Assembly (NCBI GenBank): GCA_031761405.1
Contig: JASEVX010000003.1
Span: 143,088,350-143,152,349 of the forward strand
Reading direction: 5' to 3'
Source of the DNA: Serripes groenlandicus
Lineage: Eukaryota; Mollusca; Bivalvia; Cardiida; Cardiidae
DNA: 64,000 nt
Shown here: in pieces, positions 32,071-44,028 of the stretch
Position numbering within the stretch: the stretch's first letter is position 1
Layout: each line of letters starts with the position of its first letter
Translations under genes and position numbers: made by a program
The notes under the pieces: model-generated
Told to the model about the DNA's origin: nothing
Seen by the model: only the letters and a program-made list of their open reading frames with translations
The model's database searches: none

Positions 32071-34930
32071 TTTGGATGTGCCGATCAAGCTTCTTGAAGG
32101 AATTTTAAACTTATATCAACTTGCAGCTAAGCATACAGGCAGTTGACTGTGTTAAAACTAGGAACTTTAGATAGACTTCCATAAATGGGAGTGAATGTCA
32201 ATGTCCCAAGATGCGGCTACAATGAACTATTGAATATGGCCAAGATGCAGCTACAATGAACTATCGTAAATGGAGTGTTGAAAATACGATTGTTGAAGCG
32301 CAATATGAGCATGCTCGGTTATATACATACAGTCAATGTTACATGAAACAAATCAGTCTATGAGAAGCTCAAACCTTTTGGCTTAAACGTTGTAGGATAC
32401 TATTTTACTATCAGGTACCAACAATCGAACACTTGATGCAATGAAAGGTTAACTTTGGAAATATATCTATGTTTAGGAGAAGGGGGCAATTGTCCTTGTT
32501 TTCGTTTTGTCAAAAGATTTTAACTGTAAATATGACATGAGATTCTTAAAAGTTGTCTGCTTTGAACACATCTTTCGAGAACATCTCTAAAAAACTGGAA
32601 ACATTTAACAAATTTGGTATGCACACACATTTCAAGAAGACGATTTGTGATCATGTGTCTAAATTAACTTACAATGTATTGGATTCAGAGCAGAAGGGCT
32701 GGATTAATACAATACGCACTAAGAGCAACACGTTTGATATTCAATACAATATAAATAAATAAATAAGTTTACACAAACAGCCTTTCAAAGTTCTAAGATA
32801 AAACCAACATTTAGGTAGTCTGGACCCTAACATAATACAGTTCATGTAGTCAGTATAGTCCCTAAACATCTACAATAAACGTCAAATACCCAGTCCCTTG
32901 TACGCAATATCATCGTCGGACACCCACGGTTGTTGTCTCCGCTATGCCCCAACATCACCCTTGGGATATTTCACTGCCATTTCGACGTTTTGACAACATT
33001 GTTTCTGATTGGATACAGTACAATGTTTTACTGCGCCTAACAGCCAATCAGGTTCCTCTTAATACAACTTTAAACTTAGAAATTGCAATCTCATCTGAAT
33101 ATTGACTTTACCTTGATGTGTGAATTGTTTAAAATTGACAAATTGCGTGTGTTCAAGATTCAATTCGTGCATTGGTATGAGGAAGGGATGTGTTTTTATC
33201 AGTGAAGACAGGCGGTGGGAAAAGTTTGTGTTAAGCGACATTTCATGCTATGTGTACACAATTGGATAGATAACATGTAAGCGGCCCGGTAAGCTCAGTT
33301 GTTGAAGTGCTCGTCATGTAAGTCCCCGGACTGGCTGCGTGTTTATCTCTCACTTCGTTTCTGATATTAAGATTAGTAAATATGATATTTTACTGCTCCT
33401 TGCTGCATTTTGATTCCTAACTTAGGTAATGTTTAGTTTTTAAAGACGATAAACGGAACGCACATTTACAATATATGGGCTCTACGTACGAGAGTATAGA
33501 AAAGGTGAACGTCGATTTAAAAGATTTATGTGTATTCCATTATGTGCTGTCAAAACAGCGAAACTACAGTGAAAATCTAATGGGTGATGTTGGAGCATGG
33601 CGGAGTCAACAACGATAACGCTATGTATGCATTCACAAATAATACCTGTGTGATTAATTGGTTATTTTCGAAATCTTTATCAGCTAATTTTCAATGACAA
33701 TCTTTTATTTTCAACAAAAGCATGTACATTTCATGGTTGAAAATAACTGGAAAAATAGCTCTTAATTAGTCTGAATGCAATATTCATATACTAGTTTCCA
33801 TATAAAAACAATTAAATGTGGGCCTGTTCAAGGTTTCACACACGATTTTAAGAGGAAATTATATTTTTTAAGAATATTTCATTTAGAAAGACGCTGTGTT
33901 AAATAAACACTTAAACAATTCCGTTATTAAGAGTTACTTGCTGTAAATAACAGTGTTGAATTCATTACTTGCTTAATATATTATAGAACGGTCGAACAAA
34001 TATAACATGAAACGCATCCTCTTAAATCATTATTGTTTAAGAAAATACAAGACGACCAGTCTCAATTCTAAATAGATTTGATAATAGCATAAACTTTGCA
34101 AAACTGTATCTATATTTCTGGATAATGAAAACGCCGAATTAGTTTGACCGTTTAACGTTTAATGTACTATGTCGAAAATAGAAAGTTATGAATAATATTC
34201 TCATGCCAGGTGTATATATATATATTCATATCTTAATCCTGCTGTAGCAGATCTGCTCCAATGTCAAAGTTCGGATAATACTATCATCGACCCTTTCCTG
34301 GTATAATGCTGGCCAGTAATTCACCATGTGTTTGTATATATATATATATATGTGAATTCGTTCGCTACTCTTTAACGGCAGATTACCTTTGCAAACAGTA
34401 GTGGGAAAAAGGATAAATTGCTTAAAATGAGCACGTTTGGGGTATTCAGCTATATTTTTATTACATTTTCCTGTTATTATTTTCAATTATTTAGCCATCA
34501 AATTGTTAACCCAAGATGGTTTCAAATAACTATACACATAATATTGCAAAATTATAACCTCTGAAGTGGTAGTGTCAATTAGCATGTTACGATTTATCAA
34601 ACTTATATCTTTAACAGTTGTACCTCTGACTAAAAGTCCGATGCAACTGTGTTGGAAATAATTGTATTGTGTTATACAAGTTATTTTGACAAAGTTCGAT
34701 GAGCTTGCAATTCAATTTTGACAGCAGTGTTTTAGTCAGAATAACTAAATATTACGGCATCCACTACTTTATAGCAAGGTAGAACTTTGTCATAATAACT
34801 CAAAATTAACAGAGGGTGTGATTGATTTACATGTCATTGATTACGTCATAGTCTATGTTTACACATGAAGCTATCCCTATTCTCAGGTATGTGGAACGGG
34901 TATGACATGACTATCAATTGTTCATGACTT
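32071..34930. other. Intergenic sequence, no gene seen
   Basis: A weak tRNA-like remnant lies at 33282-33350 (GGTAAGCTCAGTTGTTGAAG). A family B fragment may lie at 32478-32545. Otherwise nothing recognised. Confidence 0.35.
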
Positions 34931-34974
34931 ATATTATATTAATTTAGATAACCATATAGGGGGTAATATGTTAT

Positions 34975-35095
34975 AGTAGAGAGGGGTTTGTATTCTACTA
35001 CGAGGAGCGTGGGGAAAATAAAATGTATATCTCGCGAGACCGAAGGTCGAGTCAGATGGCAATTTTCCCATGCTTTGAGTAGTACAATACACACG
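34975..35095. repeat. Palindromic element around a CGAGACCGAAGGTCG core
   Basis: GTATTCTACTACGAGGAGCGTGGGG pairs imperfectly with the reverse complement of TTTTCCCATGCTTTGAGTAGTACAATAC. It looks like a small foldback repeat also represented near 26455. Confidence 0.5.
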
Positions 35096-35269
35096 AGGTA
35101 TCGCTACATTCATCAAATACCTAGTATATGTTTTAAGACATAATAAAACATATATATAAATTTCACGAGGTCACATCATATTTAAGTGACGTCCCATTAC
35201 CATATTATGTCTGTTTGCTAAGGTAAGCGTTTGTTTAAATGGCGTTTAACGCCGCTTTCAAAAACGTTT

Positions 35270-35415
35270 CAGTTAAATCACGTCGTTACAGTGTAAGTTA
35301 CATGTACTACTCGTCCATTTATCCTGACAGCAACTAGACAGCCGTAATGCTATCCGCCTAGGAAGTCAGCCATTACTACCAGTTTTGTATTATTTGGTAT
35401 AACGCGGCCGGAAAT
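35270..35415 (-). mobile_element. SINE fragment
   Basis: CATGTACTACTCGTCCATTTATCCTGACAGCAACTAGACAGCCGTAATGC followed by GGAAGTCAGCCATTACTACCA matches the body of the SINEs at 15060 and 23477. The tRNA-like head is lost. Confidence 0.6.
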
Positions 35416-35957
35416 ATCTATTTAAATGGTCGATAATGATGGTCATTATAATATTATTGTAGACTTTCATAATTCCTCACGGCATTATACATATAACACG
35501 ACGGTAGACATAAAGCAGACAACAAAGACCGTGCTTGAATATATTTCCATATATATAGTAAAAAAGAAAAAAGACGCTTCAATTGGTTTTAACTGAGACA
35601 ACCTGTTTCGTTTATCTACTCGCCAGGGCACGTTTAAAACCTTTTTACATTTTACTATATTTTATTTTTGTTCCGGTATATTTCTTCGCTTTAAATTATA
35701 TATTAGTTTATCACATGACAATGCTTATATTCGATGTAATATTTCTTTATATATGACACGTGTAATATTACATGACCGAATCACTATTTGTGTATTCATC
35801 CGCGAATGTTTACACAATGGCTGAGTACGTGTACCCGGTAAACACAAACATCACGATAGATGGACGAGGTAACGGGACCATTATCGGTCATAAAACAGCG
35901 AAAACCCGATTTACTGTTTGTGTTTCGTCATTTGATAAAAAGAATCTGACATTCGTT

Positions 35958-36072
35958 GTCATTTCATAAAGTTTTATTAATCTCGTCCAAGACATTTGTT
36001 ATTAAGCTCGCCAAAGGCGCGCTTGATAACAAATTACTTGAACTCGTTTAATAAAACTTTATATAAAATGAC
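35958..36072. repeat. Long hairpin, about 55-base arms
   Basis: GTCATTTCATAAAGTTTTATTAA on the left pairs with TTTAATAAAACTTTATATAAAATGAC on the right, and ATTTGTTATTAAGC with GCTTGATAACAAAT further in. The loop is near GCCAAAGGCGC. No gene is associated. Confidence 0.7.
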
Positions 36073-36274
36073 AACTCATGTCAGATCCTATTTGTGCATT
36101 ATGTTTTTATATAACTGATGCGTAGATCCCTAAATTATACAACTGCTCAATGTTCTGCACTTATATTCATATTTCTATTACATGTACTCACACTGTAGGA
36201 GGCTCTACATTTTAGAATGACACATCTATTAGGATATATATATATACAATAGGGAAGGGCGTGACCATTTTAGT

Positions 36275-36495
36275 TAAACCCTTTCCCACATACAACACAC
36301 GACGACTTCAACAACATCTAGTAACAAATTGGTGAAACTCTTCGAGTATATGAAAGAAGAATTAATGAATAAAGTTGAAACAATTGAGGTAAAAGGAGTA
36401 ATAGCTCATTATTAGCAATTTCTCATTTTGCCACAATGTTTCCAAAGTCATCTACTAGAGACAGAATGCGCCTGTATGTGGGAAAGAGGGTTAGC
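36275..36495. mobile_element. Family B MITE
   Basis: Starts TTAAACCCTTTCCCACATACAAC and ends TGTATGTGGGAAAGAGGGTTA, so the inverted ends are clear. The centre has GGTAAAAGGAGTAATAGCTCATTATTAGCAATTTCTCATTTTGCC. Confidence 0.72.
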
Positions 36496-36954
36496 CGACT
36501 CCCATACCCAATCATGATGTTCCTAACCTGGGGAGTCATAAGATCCACTGTCTCACTTACACGACTATTTCATACTGTGAAATAACATTTCTCATGCTTA
36601 TAGCATTAAGAGTGCGTTTACAAGTACAAACATTGCTGCAGAATATAGTGCAAAAAAAGAATTCGCTGTGGTGAACAAATGTACTCGATTCGCTGATTCC
36701 GAATTATTCTGAATCGAAAAGGAAAGTATTGGGGACCAATCCCAAATACCAGAATATATAAAAGTGTATATATAAACATACCGAGAATATCCATATTTTT
36801 ACCTAAATGTTTTCAATGACTACAGTGGGAACATGAATTGATGTTAAATTATTCAGAAAATATTAAGTGGACTTACATACTGTACAGTTAGGGGAAAGAT
36901 CAAAAAGTGCAGTACAGCGATTTATTTACCCCAAGTTTTGAAGGACACAACCAT

Positions 36955-37200
36955 GCCCCATCACCAGACGTTTTGAAGAATGTTATAATTCCTATTAAGA
37001 TAATTAACATATATCATCAGATGAATGAACATTGTTATATTTCCTAAAAAGTTAATTAAATTATATCAGATGAATGAAAAGTTTGAAAACAATGTGGCAT
37101 ATTTAAAGGACATCACCAGGTGTTTTGAAGAATGTTATATTTCCTAATAAGTTAATTAAATTATATCAGATGAATGAAAAGTTTGAAAACCTTGTGGCAA
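36955..37200 (+). repeat. Short direct repeats, about 95-bp unit
   Basis: GTTTTGAAGAATGTTATATTTCCTA and GTTAATTAAATTATATCAGATGAATG recur two to three times. They precede the MULE pseudogene; no function is seen. Confidence 0.6.
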
Positions 37201-37341
37201 AAAGTCAAATCTGGTATTTTATATAGCTGGCATATGTAAAGGACATAACATTGGACAAGTATTACGTATATATTAGTGTTCAGGAAAAGGAATCTCTTAA
37301 ACTATAAAAGTGTGTAATATATATGTGTGTTCGTTCAATAG

Positions 37342-39318
37342 GTTAAAGAGTGCGACAAGGCTAATGTTTACCGATCTGCTGCCTAGATCGTAGAATCCGT
37401 CATGAAGGAATGTACAAGTGTAGAGAGTTTCAACATGCCGAAACCCACCTACCTGGTCAGAACTGCCAATTAACATCGTCAGAAAATAAAGCCAAAAGAA
37501 CCTTTAACATTGGACTTTGGGGTAATAAAAAGGATCTCACTATATAACTATATATATATTTATATATTCAAAAGAGTTGAAAACATTGTGACAAATTGAG
37601 AAATTGATAAAATGTTGTTATTTAAAATAGTTGAAAACATTGTGAGAACAAATAAATACACTTTTTATTTGTTGAGCCTTTAACACTCTTTCTATTCTTT
37701 TCTAGCTGGACTTAAACTTCATCGGTCCAGATTTCGTTTTGGATGATCTTAGCCTAGATGGTGCCAGGCACTTACTGTTTGCGACGCCAAGCCAACAAAG
37801 CCCTCTAACACAAGCCAAACGATGGTTTATTGACAAGCTGGTAAGGATGCCAATTCTACCAGATGATGTCCATACACGCATTTGTAAAGAAGAGAGAAGA
37901 CATCAAGCAAATCCCACTAGTGTACGTGTTGATGTCCAGAAGATCAAAGATTGATTACATTGAGGTAATATCATACGCTTACACAAATCTAAAATAAAAA
38001 TACACAACACTATTCTTGTTTATATATTGAATGTCCAACACATTGTAAGAAAAGAAGCCGATAATTTTCAACTTATTCTTCCCGATAAATCTTGCATGTA
38101 TTAACAGAAACCGAGGAACAGGCAACTAAATTAGTATATATTATTTTCATTTTATTAAAACAAACTATCCAGTAGCAGATGACTTTGAAGGGTCTTATCA
38201 TTACATATAGTTGAGATCATTGTGAGAAAAGAACAAAAGTACGTATTTAATGCATTTATAATACGTACTATTCTGTAGCAGATCACTTTGAAAACATGAA
38301 AGACTTAAATTGATAATATTATAACAACTATATATTGGCAAAATAAGAAGACCTGGCTTACAATCATGTATTATTAATGTATCATTAATATGTACAATTT
38401 CTTCTCTACAGCTACATGGCAGGCCCTACGAGCTGTATTTCTAGGGTGTGTAATTAAAGTTTGCGTATTCCACTGGGCACAGCGGGTGTACCGAAAGATA
38501 CAGGGTGAGGGACTGGCCACCGCGTACGTGTCGAAGGGAGACAAGTTTATGTTTCTTCGTAAGGTTATGGCTCTACCGTTCTTGCATGCCGAACACATCC
38601 GCAGTGCCTTTGACGCACTGTATGCTCAAGCTGCGGATATTGGGGGACCCGTTTTGAAAGGTTTGTATAATATATCTTTACATTCAAGCTCTGAGAGTTG
38701 TACTCTGCCTACCATCAATTGAGTGTTCAAAGATGAACGAATACATTCACTCCGATCTAATTTGCCATTGCTATGAACTAAATCAAGAACACATGTTGTA
38801 CAGCTACTAAGAGACCTATATGTGTGTTAAAGTAATGTTATGTTTTGTTCTGTTTACAGTCTGCGATTATGTTATGAGGACATGGATAAATAACCAGATG
38901 CGGCGTCCGGAAACTGGAGTGTATTCCGTGAGACAGTCAGGACAAACAATGATGTAGAAGGTATAAAAACAAAATTATGTTATGAATCATTAAAATAAAT
39001 ATTGCCGAGAATGAAAACATAATGTGGATTCATAAACAATATACAAATGTAGATGTATATATACAATTCAATGTTTTACTACTTATTTAATTCCTGATGT
39101 CATAATTAGTAAAATTATTCTCATTTATTTCAGTGTGGCACCGAAGAGTAAATACAAGGGCTGGACTGGGAAATCTGGCGTTGTATGTACTTGTTCCTTT
39201 CCTTCGAACCGAGTCAGATACCGTTGAACTACCGTCTGGTATCGGAGAACCTTCTGACGAGGATTCACAGGAAACGGTTAAGTAAGGTCCATGGCCGTCT
39301 TTTTGAAGCTTGGGATAA
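37342..39318 (+). pseudogene. Spliced MULE transposase-domain gene, broken
   Basis: Five exon-like blocks with GT-AG edges: 37342-37521, 37706-37964, 38412-38660, 38860-38960 and 39134-39318. The order matches MULE-domain proteins: L-P/M-P-K-P then R-T-A-N and H-R-Q (block 1), R-H-L-L-F-A-T-P with A-K-R-W-F-I-D, I-H-A-F-V-K-K and Y-V-L-M-S-R-R (block 2), C-V-F-H-W-A-Q-R-V-Y-R-K with G-L-A-T-A-Y (block 3), R-T-N-N-D-V-E (block 4), W-H-R-R-V-N-T-R-A-G then G-R-L-F-E-A-W-D (block 5). Breaks: two in-frame stops in block 1, a one-base shift and loss of the G-T-F after the first catalytic Asp in block 2, shifts in blocks 4 and 5, and no sign of the exon with the second catalytic acid. It may derive from a mobile element or a domesticated host gene; it is not translatable as it stands. 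Confidence 0.8.
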
Positions 39319-39928
39319 GTAAGTAAAAATAATTTATATCCTTAAAATATTTTAATGATTTATTCCCGTGTGCGACAAATCGGAAGCAATATATACAAAA
39401 TATTGTTGAAGAATTAAGAAATAAATAAAAAAAATCACAAATAAAGGTGTTGAGATAATTGTTCTCCTCTATACGATGTACCGCGGAGAACGGACATTCT
39501 TAACAGTCCTCTTCGTGGATTCTGTCTGTACTGCCGATAGTTGCCAGTCCGGAAATCATGCTGCACGTCCTCAACAACTGGCTTGTTGTCAGATCGTCAC
39601 CTTCGTATCTGAAAAAAATAGTAAAAAATTAGATAAATATTTGATTTTTCTTGAATCATACTTAATTAAAAAGAGTAATTGCTCCCTTTGCAACAATGTT
39701 TTCAACTATATTTGATGCCACAGGTTTGTATACAAAACTGGTTTTACCAGTTTGTGTCACGTGATTGGATGCTATTTGCGATAAGAATAGTCAGTTCGAG
39801 TAGTGCCAAATTGCCCACAGACTTCGTTTTGTAACAAGCAAAAATAGCACCATAGTATATGTGACCTTTGACCCTGACCGTAAGAAGTTTCTAACCGAAA
39901 CTTTATAACATTCGTGTTCATTCAATAC

Positions 39929-40125
39929 AAAATGTTATTAAACTCATTTTCTAAAATTTCGTATTGAATGACCACTCATGTAATATTCTTTATATATAGA
40001 ATGACGTTATTTCACGCCAAGGCTCGTTTTTATCAATTTTAGAAAACTCGTTTAATAACATTTCGTATTGAACGACCACTCATGTAATATTCTCTCTATA
40101 TATATAATGACGTTATTTCACGCTG
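39929..40125 (+). repeat. Direct repeat, two copies of about 85 bp
   Basis: TTTCGTATTGAATGACCACTC near 39957 and TTTCGTATTGAACGACCACTC near 40063 are each followed by ATGTAATATTCT, a TATATA run and AATGACGTTATTTCACGC. They flank the large hairpin at 40168. Confidence 0.72.
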
Positions 40126-40167
40126 GCGACGTCATTTATGATATAAAGTACTATACTATAGGGATAA

Positions 40168-40269
40168 TACACATTTTGGAGGGCGTGAACATCTGCGAAT
40201 GCCCGCAACATGTGTTTATAAACACATTTGAAGGGCGTCTGCAGATGTTCACGCCCGAGAAAATGTGTA
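40168..40269. repeat. 102-bp near-perfect palindrome
   Basis: Two 51-base arms match at about 41 positions, centred on the perfect palindrome TGTGTTTATAAACACA (40211-40226). The stretch GGGCGTGAACATCTGC (near 40181) pairs with GCAGATGTTCACGCCC. It could form a cruciform or be the core of a foldback element spanning roughly 39.9-40.65 kb. Confidence 0.82.
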
Positions 40270-40714
40270 TTTTCGCTATTATTGCATAAAATAAGAGCAA
40301 ACATGTAATATATAGTCCGCTGTAACGTTCAGATGTACGATAACCGCTGTTGAACATGACCCGATAACAATTGACACATTCGACGTCATACAATAAACAA
40401 TTTATGTTTTACATATCCATGAAACGGTCCTACATCAAGGTTGCCATCGCTGACTCGACACGGGTCGAATTAAATAAATGGTTTTGGATTATATTATGCT
40501 TTTTAGCTGTGAGTCTATTGCATGTTACCGATTATCGAGTTAAAAAAGCTGATATTTATACATTTACATATACATTAACGTTTACAATATGTCTAGATGA
40601 AATTTACGGGTTTTGGCGCCAAATGACTAGCATTATGACGTCAAACCGCTGACGTGACGTCATTTTCCTAGTTTTCGGTCCCAGTGTTTTTAAAATTCCT
40701 AGAACTAAACCCAC

Positions 40715-40887
40715 CTTATCGAGCGTATGAGATACTTCGGAACTGGCCAATCGTTCACTATTTCTATCACACTGTGATTAATACCATCATGTTTAAACAA
40801 TACCTGCCATGAATCGCTGACTTTCTGCCAGTAGCCGGGAGATGCAGCGTCCATGTTTTTTTTACTAACGGTGCCCGGGTAATGCAT
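40715..40887 (-). CDS. Possible first coding exon of an unknown minus-strand gene
   Basis: A 57-codon open frame from an ATG at 40887 ends at a GTGGGT donor (phase 2). It begins M-H-Y-P-G-T-V and contains Y-W-Q-K-V-S-D-S-W-Q-V-L-F and I-E-I-V-N-D-W-P-V-P, a composition that looks like real protein. A TATAAATA on the same strand lies 52 bases upstream (40946-40939) in a locally GC-richer stretch. I do not recognise the family and found no downstream exon within the window, so it may be part of a transposable element or chance. Confidence 0.28.
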
Positions 40888-40938
40888 ATGTAAAACATCT
40901 AACCGGTCTGAAACGGCGCGTGCGCGTGAGAATCGCCT

Positions 40939-40946
40939 TATTTATA
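40939..40946 (-). promoter_or_regulatory. TATA box of possible minus-strand promoter
   Basis: TATAAATA on the minus strand within CGTGTATAAATAAGGCG, followed by CG-rich sequence and an ATG 52 bases on. Confidence 0.3.
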
Positions 40947-40949
40947 CAC

Positions 40950-42000
40950 GTTTTCTCGCCGTTTACGCCCGGGTTTTGCAATGTTTCTGTATCCCTTAAG
41001 CGGGCGTTAAACATAGATTTTATGTAATAATAATCCTTATTTCGGCGAGTTATCCGAGTGGTTACTCTATAGTACTATTACGGCGAGTTTGTATTACTAC
41101 GGCGAGTTCACCCGAACTCAGCTGGTGCTATCGTGATTCATTCAAAACGGCTGAGCATGGCCCATTTGTCACAAATTGTTTTCACTTAGTTTATTCGAAG
41201 GCAAATTTGTGCACATGACATGTTTAGGGAGTCATGTTGTTTTGTTTAATCTGTGTGTCACGAAACCATATTAGTGCGAAACATGAGAATGATATGCATT
41301 GTTCCGGAAGGTTAAGTGTTACCGTTCATGTTTGACATGCTTGTAAAGACAACTAAACTGTGCAGACTCGGAGTGTTTTGCCAAGCCATAATGTAAGTTT
41401 GAGCTGCATCCTTTCAAAAGCATATGATTATATACTGTAAATAGTTTTTAAGCACATCGCAACATTATTTCCATGTCAGACATGTCCAATGCTTCGTATT
41501 GTTTAAAATGAAACTAGGATTCCGTGTCGTACCCAATCCCAATGTTTAACGCACTCATAGTCAAATGTGAAGTTGTGAATAGTATGTATCGTCTTTTGTT
41601 CATCTGCTTCTCTGATAAGTAGAACCACTGATGATATTCTCTGTTCATATATGTTGTAATCTTGCATCGGTGTGAATGTGTAGAATCTAATGAACCTGGG
41701 CAGATCTGTAGAAAAGACAATTCCCTATCGAAGTTGAACCAATGAACAGTCATTATCATGACAAGTAGTAAATTTTATGGTTTTCTTTATTTCAGCTTTT
41801 TACGATAATAAACTACGTCATCGGTTTTCTTTAGGTCCTTGCCTAGTTTTACTGTTCGCATCATTAGTTGCAATGCAATATGTAACAGCGATATATTGAG
41901 ACTAGTCACTAGGTCCTTGCACTGACACTGTACAGTTACACTTTGGCTTTATGGCATTGTTACCTCTACTACTTGTTATGTCTCTCAACTGTGTCATTGT
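40950..42000. other. Spacer with unresolved minus-strand frames
   Basis: GGCGAGTT occurs three times at 41040-41110. On the minus strand about 41710-41510 two overlapping frames stay open behind a CTTTTCTACAG acceptor-like site, one containing R-F-Y-T-F-T-P-M-Q-D-Y. No family recognised, so no gene is called. Confidence 0.3.
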
Positions 42001-42009
42001 TAAATGTTT

Positions 42010-42372
42010 TATGCCGCTTTCAATAATTCTCTAGTTATATGATGGTGTGTACTGGTTAAGTAAATAAGTTACCAGTACTACTGGTCCATTTATCCTGACA
42101 CCAGCCAGTCAGTTGTAATGCTAACCCCGCGACCATGAGCATCAACTTCAAGAAGGGTAGCCATTACTACCGTTTTTTAAGGTTTTGGCTTGACCCGACC
42201 GGGGATCGGACTTGCAACCTCCCACACCCCAGTCCAAATAATTTGGACTTTCGGTTTATTGTGCATATGCAGGATAATAACCAAATGAACATATATGCAA
42301 CTTCTTTCTATGTGGGAATACCCGCACCAAAGGCAGACGTTCTACGAAAAACAACGCCGAGGTCATCCACTG
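42010..42372 (-). mobile_element. SINE interrupted by about 80 bp
   Basis: The SINE body (AAGTTACCAGTACTACTGGTCC, CCAGCCAGTCAGTTGTAATGC, CCGGGGATCGGACTTGCAACC) runs to about 42225. The A-box end (AGGCAGACGTTCTAC) resumes only near 42330. The intervening piece starts with the palindrome AGTCCAAATAATTTGGACT. Confidence 0.65.
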
Positions 42373-42519
42373 TGTTCTAGGCACACTGGTTAAAAATGTT
42401 CATTTACTAAACTCTGTTACTACCTTCAGTTACGACAAGATTTTATGTATTCATATAGGTTAAAGTTTAAACATATAATAATTATTATTTAAGTACATGT
42501 ACACTACACAGTCGATGCA

Positions 42520-43575
42520 ATCAAGGATTTTACAAGCTGGAAGGTACATGCTGGTTTTTAATAAGATGTAAACAAGTATGTTCTTTCTATGTGTGCAACT
42601 AAACTTGTTCTTTCAGATTGAAATTGCAGGGGTTCGGGGGCGCAGCCCCTGATGATGATAGAAAGGAGATGCGTCTGGCAACATGAAATAAACTATTTTA
42701 ACTTGTATTCAAAAGGGCTGATGTTGACCAATATACAGTGGAAAATTATCTTCATTCTGTATAGGTTTATTCAGATGTTAAATATATGGCAAAGATGATC
42801 TATAGATGCAAGTCCCCTGAAAAATAAAGTCTTTTTAAGAGCTGGAATGTGCATGTAAGTTTCTTAGAAGATCTAAACAATTTGTATTAAGTGTGCAACT
42901 TAACTTGGGGTTTTAGATTGAAATTGCAGCGGTTTGGGTGCGCAGCCCCTGATCAGATTTTAAATTCATCTGGCAATATGAAATAAACGAATCTAACATT
43001 CATTCAAAAGGGCAGATAATGACCCATGTGTGGCAAATTATCTTCATTCTGTATGGGTTTATTCAGATGTTAAATATATGGCAAAGATGATCTATAGATG
43101 CAAGTCCCCTGAAAAATAAAGTATTTTTAAGAGCTGGAATGTGCATGTACGTTTGTGAGAAAATCTAAACAATTGTTATTATTTGTGCAACTAGACTTCG
43201 TTTTTCAGATTGAAATTGCAGTGGTTTTGGGGCACAGCCCCCGATCAGATTTTAAATTTGTCTGGCAATATGAAATAAACTATTCTAACATTCATTCAAA
43301 AGGGCAGATGTTGACCCATGTGTGGCAAATTATCTTCATTCTGTACAAGTTTATTCAGATACATGTTAAATCTATGGCAAAGATCTATAGATGCAAGTCC
43401 CCCGAAATCATGATTTTTTGCGAGCAGGAATGTGTATGTAAATTTTTAAGAAGATCTAAACAATTTTTATTATGTGTGCAAAATGACTTGGTTTTTAAAG
43501 ATCGAAATTGCAGGGGTTTGGGGGATCAGCCCCTGATCAGAATTAAGATGCGTCTGGCAATATGAAATAAACTTT
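42520..43575 (+). repeat. Tandem repeat of about 295 bp, three and a half copies
   Basis: GATTGAAATTGCAG recurs at 42617, 42917, 43209 and (diverged) 43500. Each unit has a foldback GGGGCGCAGCCCC-type motif, then CTGGCAA-ATGAAATAAAC, TTCATTCTGTA and GATGCAAGTCCCCTGAAA. The long frame at 43155-43565 is inside the repeat and is not taken as a gene. Confidence 0.85.
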
Positions 43576-44028
43576 AACAGTTATTACAGTTAAAGTACAA
43601 AATGTTCCAGTAACAACAATTTTTTAAATATTACAATGGTTGATGGTAGATTTTTCAAGGACATGTCAAGCAGATCAGGGTTGTTATTAGGTTGATTAGG
43701 TAAGAGCATTCTGACCTGTTTTGTTTGTGCATAGTGTCATCATGGTAAAGCATCTTTTTGACTACCTGTTTAATTAATAGTGACTAGACACTGACAGGAT
43801 ATGTGTTAAAATATTCAGATGAACAATGCAGAATCAAATATTAGCTGTCTACACTGAATCTGCATGGTTTGAAAATACCTAGAAATTGCCTTTGGCACAG
43901 AAAGAGTTAAATGAAAAGAATGTTATGCTATAGTGTTCACTTGTTTGTAAACTTGTGTGTTTGTTTTTGAATTTTAAATAACTTTAGTAATTACATATAT
44001 ATTGTATATGTGTCTCTGAACTGATCAT
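43576..44028. other. Spacer, nothing recognised
   Basis: AT-rich sequence without ORF, RNA or repeat signature. Confidence 0.4.

Noticed and set aside
35772..35969. 65-codon frame in 35.8 kb
   Set aside because: Part of it overlaps the hairpin at 35958; no family, no splice context.
41510..41759. Minus-strand 81-codon frame and a second overlapping open frame
   Set aside because: Two frames open at once and an acceptor-like site, but no family and no partner exon; left unassigned.
43155..43565. 136-codon frame
   Set aside because: Lies wholly inside the 295-bp tandem repeat and repeats its own sequence; no family similarity.
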